64,000 nucleotides of DNA, taken from Xiphophorus maculatus. Lineage: Eukaryota > Chordata > Actinopteri > Cyprinodontiformes > Poeciliidae. This document shows, piece after piece, positions 48,101-58,100 of this stretch. The translations under genes and the position numbers were made by a program. Below the pieces are notes generated by a model, which worked only from the letters and a program-made list of their open reading frames with translations, was not told the origin of the DNA and did not search any database. Numbering within the stretch: position 1 is the stretch's first letter; each line of letters begins with the position of its first letter. The stretch is taken from positions 19,964,565-20,028,564 of the forward strand of contig NC_036446.1 of the NCBI RefSeq assembly GCF_002775205.1. The letters are read 5' to 3'.

Positions 48101-49339
48101 CTGAAGCACGCTCCTGTCAGTTCTCCTTGCAAGTTAATTTAAAACTCTCTTGTCTCTCTCTTATTTTTCAGTTTGAGAATGCTTAAGTAGATGAACGTGA
48201 CAATAAGTTATTGCAGATTGTAATTTCTGAATAATTGTAGTGGATATGAATGGCTTCCTATAGCAGCTCTATAGCAAAACAGAAGAAACTGAAAAAAGCT
48301 GCTTCTTGTGCTTTTTTGACAGATACTCCAAACTGGTGAATCTGTCAACCAGTTCAGAGACACATCAGAAGTCTGGATTATATTATTATGTTTCTGCAAC
48401 CATGGATTTATCATTTTCCAGATGTGTGAACCAGCAGCCTGTTTACTCCATTTTCTTTCAGTGTTTCCATGTTTACAAAGAAGATAGAAAGAAGAAGTAA
48501 ACCTGAACACAGTTCCCTCTCCCTCTTGCTCCAATCCTTCATATTTTTGGGAGAATTTGGGCTCCTCATAACACAAATTCAAAGATCCGCTGGTTCTGCA
48601 TCTAAAAAATATCCCTAACATTGAATAATTCCCTGACCCATATAACAGATGCTAAAAAATGCTAACTAAAATCACGCAGGTGTCACAGCATCCAAACAAG
48701 CTAAAGAGAAGCAACAGCACATCTTGGGAAGATTATTTTACAACATATTTATGCAATTAAATTGATAACAAAAACAGGAACACTTCTTTAGGTTGCTACA
48801 GACATTTGAATCTGAACACTTCTGCTTTCAAAATAAAAACAGGAATTTCCCAGTTTGGCAAGAACGTGGTTCAATCTGAGTTAATGTTGGAGAAAAAAAA
48901 CAACTTAAAATGTAAAGCTTGATTTGGACTAAACAAAAAAAAAAAAACAGTCATGAATAAATTGCATCATGGTTAAGCTATTGAGTTAGGACTATATATT
49001 CCTGATCCTACCTTCAGTTTTGAGGGCAGCTCCTGCTTCAATAGGAATAACAAGCAGAGGGAAAACCCCGCTGAGGCCCACAGCGACTGACCCCACCAGG
49101 GACAGGAGCCATACATGCGTGTGTTCACTGGTTAAAAAGTCTGCGACCGCCTGCAGGCCAGGGAGGTCATCTGCCAGACTGGGACCCGGTCCCGCAGCTG
49201 TAGCCGTCGCATGAGCCATAGAGGATTGTGTCATCTTCTGGCTGCTTGATGCTCCCCTGGAGGTGAGCATCAGCAGAGCAGCAGGGACAAACAGAGCAGC
49301 GACAGCCCAGCTGGGCCTTAAACAGCTTCCACCTTTCAT
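36121..49339 (-). CDS. slc39a13: slc39a13, ZIP13 zinc transporter (nine coding exons)
   Basis: ZIP13 moves zinc out of Golgi/vesicle/ER stores into the cytosol; loss in people causes a spondylodysplastic Ehlers-Danlos form. Coding exons 49339-49012, 46468-46361, 46141-45999, 44483-44370, 42787-42698, 37844-37794, 37628-37496, 37396-37297 and 36196-36121 join in phase to 1143 nt, 380 residues (human about 371). A signal-peptide-like start ([14 protein letters not shown]) is followed by [17 protein letters not shown] and [20 protein letters not shown], the ZIP membrane segments 1-2. The metal-site segments are TM4 [15 protein letters not shown] (residues about 241-255) and TM5 [18 protein letters not shown] (His/Glu at 273-278). 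The cytosolic loop is variable and lightly His-containing. All metal-binding residues expected of the family are present. Confidence 0.93.
36270..36890. mobile_element. Possible degraded MITE in slc39a13 last intron
   Basis: ACCATATTTTCCGGACTATA near 36270 and GTTTATAGTCTGGTG near 36330 are words I associate with a common fish non-autonomous element. Its other end may be near GTGACTTATACTCCAGTGCT at about 36856-36875. The interior has no open frame. Classification is by recall. Confidence 0.35.
37297..37396 (-). CDS. slc39a13: slc39a13 coding exon 8
   Basis: 100 nt. It encodes [20 protein letters not shown] then [14 protein letters not shown], segment 7. Confidence 0.94.
37496..37628 (-). 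CDS. slc39a13: slc39a13 coding exon 7
   Basis: 133 nt. It encodes [20 protein letters not shown] then [20 protein letters not shown], membrane segments 5-6. Confidence 0.94.
37794..37844 (-). CDS. slc39a13: slc39a13 coding exon 6 (TM5 metal site)
   Basis: A 51-nt exon encoding [17 protein letters not shown]. The HEIPHE motif is the TM5 metal site of the LIV-1 type ZIP subfamily. The donor GTGAGA follows directly. Confidence 0.94.
38861..38985. repeat. 46-bp tandem repeat, about three copies
   Basis: CCGCAGAAGCT starts at 38865, 38911 and 38957, an exact 46-bp spacing, in GC-rich DNA at the left end of the composite element. Confidence 0.8.
39300..40250. repeat. 276-bp tandem repeat, about 3.4 copies
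   Basis: Units repeat at exactly 276 bp. For example TGACGTCA occurs at 39396, 39672, 39948 and 40224. The middle two units are almost identical; the outer ones are diverged. Each unit contains GGGGCGGGGC followed by TGACGTCA and, 10 bp later, a second TGACGTA-type half site (altered to TGACATA in the last unit). Confidence 0.93.
40362..40475. repeat. Perfect 39-bp-arm hairpin
   Basis: 40362-40400 and 40437-40475 are exact reverse complements (TGTCATTCCGTAGGGCAATG at the outer edge), with a 36-nt loop that contains its own ACTGAAAT/ATTTCAGT dyad. It lies between the 276-bp and 775-bp arrays of the composite element and may be a nested foldback insertion. Confidence 0.9.
40500..42290. repeat. 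About 775-bp tandem repeat, about 2.3 copies
   Basis: The marker ATCAGACTGACCGAGTTTGA occurs at 40601, 41374 and (as far as checked) 42153, spacings of 773 and 779 bp. The unit shares a block (GATTAGGTCAA ... CACTTCCTGTTCT ... GGGGGCG) with the 276-bp unit, so both arrays probably come from one ancestral unit. Confidence 0.85.
42698..42787 (-). CDS. slc39a13: slc39a13 coding exon 5 (TM4 metal site)
   Basis: 90 nt. It encodes [20 protein letters not shown] then [10 protein letters not shown]. The Asn, Asp and His of N-x2-D-N-F-T-H-G are the TM4 zinc ligands of the ZIP family. Confidence 0.94.
43140..43990 (+). mobile_element. Dead Tc1-like transposase copy
   Basis: In the slc39a13 intron between coding exons 4 and 5, opposite strand. 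43454-43651 reads [19 protein letters not shown], then [20 protein letters not shown], the region of the second catalytic Asp. Downstream the match continues in pieces through frameshifts and stops ([19 protein letters not shown]). The expected catalytic Glu of the NPIE motif reads Gln. The N-terminal part is degraded and no intact ends were identified. Confidence 0.75.
44370..44483 (-). CDS. slc39a13: slc39a13 coding exon 4 (cytosolic loop)
   Basis: 114 nt, 38 codons. The acceptor is ccacag and the donor GTAATG. It encodes a poorly conserved polar loop ([20 protein letters not shown] ... SSEKIK). Both phases fit and the following exon begins TSGYLNLL as in other ZIP13 proteins. Confidence 0.85.
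44484..45998. other. slc39a13 intron between coding exons 3 and 4
   Basis: 1.5 kb, AT-rich, no supportable exon or named repeat. Confidence 0.6.
45999..46141 (-). CDS. slc39a13: slc39a13 coding exon 3
   Basis: 143 nt. It encodes [20 protein letters not shown] then [10 protein letters not shown], the third membrane segment and start of the cytosolic loop. The donor GTAAGT follows AACCTGTCT. Confidence 0.92.
46361..46468 (-). CDS. slc39a13: slc39a13 coding exon 2
   Basis: 108 nt. It encodes [20 protein letters not shown] and [15 protein letters not shown], the second ZIP membrane segment. The acceptor is gccag at 46473-46469 and the donor GTGGGT. Confidence 0.92.
46469..49011. other. slc39a13 intron between coding exons 1 and 2
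   Basis: 2.5 kb. Several short open frames on both strands lack any recognisable family motif, and poly-A-rich stretches occur near 47270 and 48940. Nothing else seen. Confidence 0.6.
49012..49339 (-). CDS. slc39a13: slc39a13 first coding exon
   Basis: ATG at 49339-49337 ([17 protein letters not shown]). The exon itself begins at 49377 after acceptor ttacag. The upstream part of the main frame has a stop in this exon, so this ATG is the first usable one. It ends [13 protein letters not shown] at a phase-1 donor (GTAGGA). Residues 1-109. Confidence 0.9.
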
Positions 49340-49377
49340 CCGTCTCTCAGCCCAAAAAACACTTGGAGCCTGTGATG
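49340..49377 (-). other. slc39a13: slc39a13 5' UTR part of exon 2
   Basis: The 38 nt between the acceptor (ttacag, 49383-49378) and the coding start are untranslated in the main frame. Confidence 0.7.
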
Positions 49378-52300
49378 CTGTAACAAAAGAGTAGATATGA
49401 CAAAATAAACTAAATTACCATTTCAAATGTCTAAATCTGCTGAATTCAAAAAGGTGAATTCTAATGTCACTGAAGGCAACCCCCCCCCCCCCCCCCCCCC
49501 CCCGATACCAATCAATAATTAAAAAGAAAATAAATAATTTGTTAGGTTGCAAATGAATTAAACGGTAGTTCTTAGTGAATTTAGATTTTTTAAAATATAT
49601 GACTGCGGTAACAGCGCAGTAGAAATTCTGGGCACATAAAAAGCAAAAGCAGTTTCTCATTTCAACAATCGCCTTTGATGCTGTGCTTTGAGCGCTCTGC
49701 AGGTGTACGTCCACAAATAGAGCTAGATCTCCTTATCGCATTAAAATGCAGACCACTTGTTTGCTGCAGCCAAAAAAAGGAAAAAGATAATATTTTCAGT
49801 GAAAATATTTTCAGCTGGATATCTGATGACATGCAAGCCAGCGTTCTGGTTGTTTGCAATAAACTCTTGGATTTTCCAGCAGTAGGCTCGGAGCTCACCG
49901 TTTACTCCAACCAGATGAAATCTCAGAGGAATTCAGAGAATGTCAAAGAAAACTACAAGCACGTCTCTGGTTTTGTCATTGATCTGACATGTCTTCCTCT
50001 GTCTTTGAAAAGCCTCTTCCACTGAAGAATGATTTTGCTTTCTTTGTGGCTCTTTTACATCAAACTGGTTGCAACTACCAACTACCAAATCTGCCTCCAA
50101 ATCCCTAGTTTATAAAAGAATAAAATAATAAAAATGGATTCGATCATTTCTACTGCCATTTCTCGTGTACATTCTATACCTGCTGAATGTTTCTTGTTTC
50201 AGATTTTGGCATCAAACCGTTTTAAATTAGTTAGCAGGGTTGTCAAAATGATCACAATTTTGAAGTAGATTTAAAAATAGTTAATTGACAGAAAAAAGGA
50301 AGCACAAAGTGACACACTAAGGATAAGCGATTATAATTATATGACAACTGCATGCATGAATCAGAAACTGGTGCAAACTTTCATAAAAGATCATTAACAC
50401 ATTAGGTGCTAATGTTTTGTCAAACAGCGAAGTTTAACAAAAGTTGACTTGTTCTATTGGTTTTGCCCTATTTAAGGAAGTCAAACTACAATAGTGATGT
50501 TTTTTGTTTGCTCTTAACAACAAACAGGTTATATCTACATTTAAAAGTATAGATTACAATGCTTACAATGGTCATCTTACAGTGGGAGGTGTTTTTTTAA
50601 AATATGGCTGAAAAGATATCCTTATTGTGAACTTTGTTTTTTGCTGTGAATGCTGAAAACGACAGCGGAAATCCAAATGATGATTTTCAGTGAGAGTTCA
50701 AAGCTCAGCAGGAATGCTGCCAGCTAAGCAGATACGTTGATCCATCACTTACTGATCAGAACTGACCCATATTCAGGAGGATCATAACTTGTGAATTATT
50801 AAAAATCATTCAACATCAGCTCTTAAATTGGTCTGCTGACTGCCATTCATAATAACCTGAATCCACTTGTACATTCAGTAACTTGAAATGCTTTGGGTTG
50901 AAGAGAGACTGTCCTGCAACTTTTAATCTCGAGTGTTATTTAAGAAGGCTGTTTATGATGACACAATATGTAAAAAGTTATAAAACATCTCTCGAAATGG
51001 AACCTGTTCAAGTGTACTTTTTAAATAGAAACCTCTCTAGTTGGAATTTGCTTGATTTTTCTGGTTTGTTTTTAGTGGAATAACAGTAAATTGGAGAGCA
51101 AATAAACGTACGACTGTTTTTTTGGACATTTTAAATAGTCATGAACAGACACTGACCCCAATTTAAATAGTACATTGTGTTGTATTCCTTTGAAGAAATG
51201 ATTCTCAAACATTTCACAACGAGTATCACCCTATATAATTCAGCTTTAGAGGTAACCTCATATTGATAGTCATGTTAAACCCACAATGGCTTTTTTTTTT
51301 ACATTTTGTTGAGTTTTATCATAACAAAAACAAAATCATGAAAAAAGGATTTTCATTTTTCTTCCCACTAGCACTGCTTAATTAGTTGAAATGTTAAGTT
51401 TAATGATGCTGACGATTTGTTTTGACATAGACATTATAATTTCCCAGGCTGAAACTGCAGAACTTAACAAGATCTTCAGTAGAAGTTGGAGTTTCAAGAA
51501 GGAGAGTTTAGAGGCTTCCCCACCAAACTCAACCTAAAAATCCAAAATTGCAGTCTTGCTTTTAAAAGTTGACAGATATGGTATGTAAACTTTTTTTCAC
51601 ACTTCCGGCAGCTTGTGTCTCCTTAAGTCTTTCGCAAACTCTGAACTGCAAATCCTCCAATTGTGAACATCTGTGCATATAAAACAGCAACTTTAGAAAC
51701 AGTGAAATTAGGGATGACGTCACGCCCACATCCACGTTTAGAGGTAATTGATATGTAGCACAAAATCCCTGCTCTGTCGGTTGCCATAACAACCAAAATA
51801 TCGACAAAAACCTCGTTTATTTATTTAATCTGTACTCAGCGCAACAAAATCTGTGCAGTAAAGGACACTTTTGAACCCAATATTGACGGTAAACCTTCAA
51901 AACATTAATAAACCTGACTGCTGTTGCAGAGATACGAGGCAGACAGAAAACTCCAGAAGGAGCAGACTTCCAGACGGACTTCCTCTCGGTAGATGATTAT
52001 TTGCAATTTTTTCCATTACCCATTTCAGGGCGTCTGACCAGCTGAGGCGACCACCTTTATTTTTAACTTATTAGATGTAAAATGGATGCGTGGATTTATC
52101 CTACTATTAAACATTACAAACTCCGAAATGTCACGTCTGAGAGTTTGAGAGTTGGCGAAAACACGTGGAGTGAGTGTTGATTAAAAACAGTCGAGCTGCA
52201 GCAGCAAAGGAGCTGGAAAAACTTGGGACGCCATTATGCTAAAGTGACAAAAGAAAGTGAGGTGAACTAGGTTTGCGATTGATGATGTGTAGTAACCAGC

Positions 52301-52527
52301 CCTGGGGTCTGCAGCTCGGAGCTAGCAGGCTAGCAGCAGCAGGCGGAGGAATGTAGTCGGACAGAGTTTGCTAAAGAGATTAGCTCCTCAAACAGTTTAA
52401 TGCTAACAGCGGCTGCTCTCCGACAGCTAGCACCAGTTTCACAAACTTACTGCCGTGAAAAACTTGTTGAAAAACCTCCCTACCCCAAAAAGTACAATCT
52501 GAACGATGGCTAATTTTATGTACATAC
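49378..52527. other. slc39a13 first intron (if the upstream exon is right)
   Basis: 3.15 kb with a 24-nt homopolymer C run at its 5'-exon-proximal end on the + strand. Otherwise AT-rich sequence with no gene that I can support. Confidence 0.45.
49480..49503. repeat. Poly(C)/poly(G) run of 24 bp
   Basis: An uninterrupted run of 24 C on the + strand. The transcribed (sense) strand of slc39a13 therefore carries G24 about 100 nt before the exon 2 acceptor. Length may be affected by sequencing error. Confidence 0.85.
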
Positions 52528-52700
52528 CTCGTGGTTGTTTCGACAGTCTGTGCACCAGTGTGTCCCTGCCATCCAGACCTTGATGGATAGCAGCCTGAGT
52601 TCCTGCAGACTCCCAGCTGCTGCTGCTGCTGCTGCGGGGCGGACGGGGATCCACACCGCGGCTCTCCCAAACAGCCACGTATCAGGAACATGAGGGGGAG
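52528..52700 (-). other. slc39a13: Probable non-coding first exon of slc39a13
   Basis: A good donor (ACGAG then GTATGT at 52527-52522) ends a GC-richer block that carries a (GCT)6 run at about 52617-52634. It lies 3.1 kb upstream of the exon 2 acceptor, where the promoter would be expected. The start of the exon is not determined. Assignment rests on donor quality and position only. Confidence 0.4.
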
Positions 52701-53647
52701 CACCAGGGAGAACACAAACACAAGTCACAGCGTGGAACCCGCCTCGCCAGAGATTGCAGGAAGTAGCCCATCCTCCTAATTGTCCCAAAACTAACACATT
52801 TGAAGGGATTGTTTGCGTATTTGACGCAAATACACATGGAATAATTATTAAAAATAAAACTTTCTCTCCTGTGAATGAGCCACTGCAGATGCTGCATCAT
52901 CTACAGTAGCTGGTTCTGTTCAATACGGCCATGCACTTTATTTATTCTATAATAGTGCTGTAATACATTTTTAAAATACTGCGAAGCATTGCTGAATATA
53001 TGAATTAGCCTAATGAGAAATTTATGACCATGGAAGTAATCAAAGTATTCACATTTCTGTGCGTTATCAATGTTTCATTGTAAATCACTTTCAGTAGATG
53101 GTGAAACTGAAATATAAACTTGCATGCATACATTACAGTGCATTCAGAAAGTCACTTTTTCCACATTTTAAGCTGCAGCCTTAGATCAGATTTGATTTCC
53201 TTCCCTGAGCTGTTTATAATAGTTTGCTGGAATTCTGGCCCATTCCAGTCTAACCAAGTCAGGTTTGAAAGCGACCTTTCACCCCATGCAAGTCAAGACT
53301 CATTCAATGTTTATTGATGAAGACACACACATTACCCTAGAAATGGTAGAACTATGACATAAATCCTGCAATGATTGTCGCTGAAAGAAAGACGATGGTG
53401 GGGAATAACCCAGTATTTATTTATTTTTTATCTGGAGCTTTGACAGAAAATGTAAGGCATAAATTCTGATCAAAAATTACAATTGGTAGGACTATGTATT
53501 ACTTTTAGTTATTTTTTAGTAATGCCTAAAAAGTGATGTAAAGCAAGATCTGAAAGTCATACAGTTTTTCTTTAAAATCTGACTCTTTCTTACAGATGAG
53601 GATACGGAAGAGGATGAGGGCCACCGAAAAAGAAAAAAAAAGTCACA

Positions 53648-54526
53648 AAGTCAGAATTCTGAGATTAAAGTCTGAGTTTAAAGTCAGAATTCTGAGATTA
53701 AAATCAGAAAGTCAGAATTCTGAGATTAAAATCAGAAAGTCAGAATTCTGACTTTAAACTCAGAATTCTAAGATTATAGTCAGAATTCTGAGTTTAAAGT
53801 CAGAATTCTGAGATTAAAATCAGAAAGTCAGAATTCTGAGTTTAAAGTCAGAATTCTAAGATTATAGTCAGAATTCTGAGTTTAAAGTCAGAATTCTGAG
53901 ATTAAAATCAGAAAGTCAGAATTCTGAGTTTAAAGTCAGAATTCTGAGATTAAAGTCAGAATTCTGAGTTTAAAGTCAGAATTCTGAGTTTAAAGTCAGA
54001 ATTCTGAGATTCAAGTCAGAATTCTGAGTTTAAAGTCAGAATTCTGAGATTAAAGTCAGAATTCTGAGATTAAAGTCAGAATTCTGAGATTAAAGTCAGA
54101 ATTCTGAGTTTAAAGTCAGAATTCTGAGATTCAAGTCAGAATTCTGAGTTTAAAGTCAGAATTCTGAGATTAAAGTCAGAATTCTGAGATTCAAGTCAGA
54201 ATTCTGAGTTTAAAGTCAGAATTCTAAGTTTAAAGTCAGAATTCTGAGTTTAAAGTCAGAATTCTGAGTTTAAAGTCAGAATTCTGAGATTAAAGTCAGA
54301 ATTCTGAGATTAAAGTCAGAATTCTGAGATTAAAGTCAGAATTCTGAGTTTAAAGTCAGAATTCTGAGATTAAAGTCAGAATTCTGAGTTTAAAGTCAGA
54401 ATTCTAAGTTTAAAGTCAGAATTCTGAGATTAAAGTCAGAATTCTGAGATTAAAGTCAGAATTCTGAGTTTAAAGTCAGAATTCTGAGTTTAAAGTCAGA
54501 ATTCTGAGATTAAAGTCTGAGTTTAA
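53648..54526. repeat. 20-bp minisatellite, first block (about 44 units)
   Basis: Units of AAAGTCAGAATTCTGAG followed by ATT or TTT, almost all exactly 20 bp. Each carries the 12-bp perfect palindrome TCAGAATTCTGA and an EcoRI site. The first 250 bp are less regular (extra ATCAG insertions). Confidence 0.97.
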
Positions 54527-54759
54527 TCCAATGTTCAATGTTCACAGAACTTAAATATTCTATGCAGTTTGTTCAGTTTTTATTTAGAAATACAGTTGTT
54601 GGAAGCCCTCACGTCAGCAAAAAGCAACTTTTCACATTTACTGGACAAATTACCTTGGTGTTTTACTAGAGGTTTTGATCAAATTGCTAAAAAATTAGGG
54701 TGAAATTGATCATTTTTTTATCTTTCTAGTGAACTATAATTCCAATCATTCCTACATGA
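54527..54759 (+). repeat. Copy of 56967-57192 inserted in the minisatellite
   Basis: It matches 56967-57192 in the same orientation over the full 226 bp, with two base changes and one 7-bp tandem duplication (AATGTTC) near the left edge. It interrupts the 20-bp array. Confidence 0.95.
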
Positions 54760-55090
54760 CTTTAATTCTGAGATTAAAGTCAGAATTCTGAGTTTAAAGT
54801 CAGAATTCTGAGATTAATGTCAGAATTCTGAGTTTAAAGTCAGAATTCTGAGTTTAAAGTCAGAATTCTGAGATTAATGTCAGAATTCTGAGTTTAAAGT
54901 CAGAATTCTGAGTTTAAAGTCAGAATTCTGAGTTTAAAGTCAGAATTCTGAGATTAATGTCAGAATTCTGAGTTTAAAGTCAGAATTCGGAGTTTAAAGT
55001 CAGAATTATGAGATTAAAGTCAGAATTCTGAGATTCAAGTCAGAATTCTAAGTTTAAAGTCAGAATTCTGAGTTTAAAGTCAGAATTCTT
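54760..55090. repeat. 20-bp minisatellite, second block (about 16 units)
   Basis: The same 20-bp unit resumes after the unique insert, with a third variant (GATTAATGT) not obvious in the first block. Confidence 0.97.
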
Positions 55091-55124
55091 TATTTTTTTC
55101 CAGTGGTCCTAATCCTCTTCCATA

Positions 55125-58100
55125 TTTTTTTGCTCTCAGAAACGTGTTTTGATTTTTTTTTTTTCACCCAACATTGACTGATGAATCACTGGTATATGAG
55201 TCAATGGCTCCTAAACTGGAACAAACAAATGTTTTATCCAGATATAAAGGACAACTTGGCAAAAAATCAATTTGAAATGGGATCTTTGGGCACTTTGTTA
55301 CAGTGGCCATAGATACCCACCATGTCCTTATTTCTTTAGTACAATCCATGAAACATCCCATAGAACATCCCATATAACTCAACTTGACCAGCTTTTTCAG
55401 CACCAACAAGGCGATTAACAAATAACTGTTAGGTAATAGATTTAAATTATACACTAGCTAATAAATTTCAGGTCAGTGTTTTAAAGAAATAACTTTTAGG
55501 TGACATTCAGCTGTTGAAGATCGTATGTTTGGCACACCTTCTTTTGTCCTCTGCTTGTATTCTTCCATTTATTCTTTTTTTTTTTTTCGTTTTGGCACAC
55601 TGCAACATACTGTTGTGGTCTGGTAACATTTCAAGGAAATTCTCTTCATTAGAGCGGCTAAAACGAAATCCAAAGCTCTACAGATTTAGGCGTTGCTGCA
55701 ACTGAATTTCTCCTATTGGGACAAATAAAGATGTTTGTTCTCAATAATTTGGATTTTGCTGAATTTCTATTTTTGAATGTTTGGTAGTTTCATCTACAAA
55801 CCTGAATAATTGAATTGGTAAAGGCGTTAGACATGAACATTTTTGATATAAAATATTTTCTTTATGTGAATGTTGCCCATGTTGAGAACCGTCTCAGAAC
55901 CCCGCTCCCTTTCCTCAGTTGGATGTTTCACATTAACTACCCGACCACCAGGTGGTGCATGTGGCAGGCATTTACTGCATGACTTGTGGTTTAACATTTG
56001 TTGAAACAGTAGACAAAAGATGTTAATTTATATATAGTGGATGGCATGTAGTTATGTCTTTGGCTCAGCACTGATTCTGTTTTAAACTTGAAGATACTGT
56101 AAGTAATTAACTTGAGATAAAGTAAAGAGCATTCTTTACAAGTCGTCCATTTAGATTTTTTTTTTATTTGAAGTGCACAATATATCCATTTGTTCCCAGA
56201 CAGTTTAAAACTAGCCACAAATAATGATCTGGGTCTTTAAACACATAGATATATTTGGAAATATAATTATTTCCAAATAGTTGTCAAAAAACAAAGACAG
56301 TCAGAGACATGGTTTTTGATAATTGTAGACTAACCAAAGTTTGAAGTTCTCAATTTTTAAAAATAGACTAACGGACAGGCGGACTTAACAGTGTGAGATG
56401 TGAAGATAACAAAAAAGCATGATTAATATCCGCACTGACTCATCTTTGTCTGACTTGAGCAATACACAAAAAAGAAAGAGGAACTACTTGTTTGGTGGGA
56501 TCGAGGCCCAAAGCCTTATATGGGTAAATTTGGGCAAAGTGGTTGTTTTTTATGTGTGTAGTTTGGGAATTAAGAGTTTAAAAAAAAATATGTCATGCAT
56601 TGTGAAACATATTGAGATGGCAGACTAACCAGGATTTGCAGAGCTACATGCTGATCTGTTTTGTGGGGAAAAAACAAAAAAACCCAGAAACAAAATTAAA
56701 GTGCCGTTCCACTGTTTGTACGCATGTGTACTAATGTCCATGCGCCTCGTGATTCACCCTTGTCTAATAATATCCGCAGGCCCTGTCTGAGAGCTGAAGG
56801 TTGTGGAGTCCAGTGAAAATGAGGAATCAGGAATAAGAAGTGAGAGGGCTGGATGTCCCCTTGGCTTGTATGTCAGGCGAGCGTTCCATGTCATTGTGAA
56901 ACACACGATGGCCACTGAAACCTCGGGGGACTGTCAGCCAGGAAGCACAAACCCTAACATGGATCGTCCAATGTTCACAGAACTGAAATATTCTATGCAG
57001 TTTGTTCAGTTTTTATTTAGAAATACAGTAGTTGGAAGCCCTCACGTCAGCAAAAAGCAACTTTTCACATTTACTGGACAAATTACCTTGGTGTTTTACT
57101 AGAGGTTTTGATCAAATTGCTAAAAAATTAGGGTGAAATTGATCATTTTTTTATCTTTCTAGTGAACTATAATTCCAATCATTCCTACATGAGCTTCTGC
57201 ATAAAATAAAGCATGCTATGCATCAATGTTTATAAAAGCAGCTAGTTGTGACTATTTAGTTTTTGTTCAATATACACAGAGTAACATTTAACTTCACAGA
57301 AAAAACTTCTGCTAAATTTTCAACAAGCTGGCATCACCACAGCATAACTATGTAAACAAAAACAATTTGCAGTTTCTGTAATAATTTATTTGTGAAATAC
57401 AGTCACAATTTTGACCTGACATCAGCGTTGCTTTTTCCAGATGATATTTTCATACCTGATGTTTTTGAAATCTACTTTGTTCAGCAATCAAAGAGTCTCT
57501 GTTTCTCCATGCAGTGCTCATTTTACAAATTACTTCTGTAAAAACTTGATTATTTAGATTTTGCCAGTCTGTTCTGCATTTAGTGTATTTCAAGTCAGTG
57601 TTAAAGGGGAAGCGTCAACTATTGACTTCTCATAAAGACGTACCCAATGCCACCTAATTCAAATTATGGTTATAATCTTTGCTATAGTCAACAATGCATG
57701 CAGTCTGTTTCAGTTTCATGATAAAACAGCTTTTGTCAGGAGCATGTGAAAACATACACTTAAAGAACAAACTTCAAATATAGTAATTATAAAAACGGGG
57801 AAAAAACACACACACTGGATGTTTTCTTTTTATTTCAACTAAGTTGAGACAGTAGCCTGTTGGGCTTGTTTGAACAAAATAAATTCAGCACCATCCGATT
57901 TCTCGCAGCCTTGACAACTCACTTCGTAGGAACAGTTTGCCACCTTCTTGTTTTAATAAGGAAGAAGAACAAGGAGAAGAAGCAGAAGCATTACAGGACC
58001 AACCTAAATTGGAAGAATTAAGGAAGTTTTTAGTTCCCCTGCTTATACTGAGATATATAGAAAGCTTGCATTTTTCAACCACCTTTGGCAATTTGCTTCC

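Larger units (their letters stand above)
53602..55124. mobile_element. Inverted-repeat-bounded element built of 20-bp EcoRI-type units
   Basis: The left edge ATACGGAAGAGGATGAGGGC then CACCGAAAAA and the right edge (reverse complement) ATATGGAAGAGGATTAGGAC then CACTGGAAAAA are about 30-bp imperfect inverted repeats. Almost everything between is a tandem array of AAAGTCAGAATTCTGAGWTT units, except for a 233-bp insert. There is no ORF. The design parallels the palindromic element at 5530-5792. It is probably a non-autonomous DNA transposon with an amplified internal repeat. Confidence 0.75.

Noticed and set aside
55610-55735. LINE-like 3' tail (CAAATAAAGATG ending)
   Set aside because: Resemblance to a retroposon 3' end is too short, and no reverse transcriptase sequence lies upstream.
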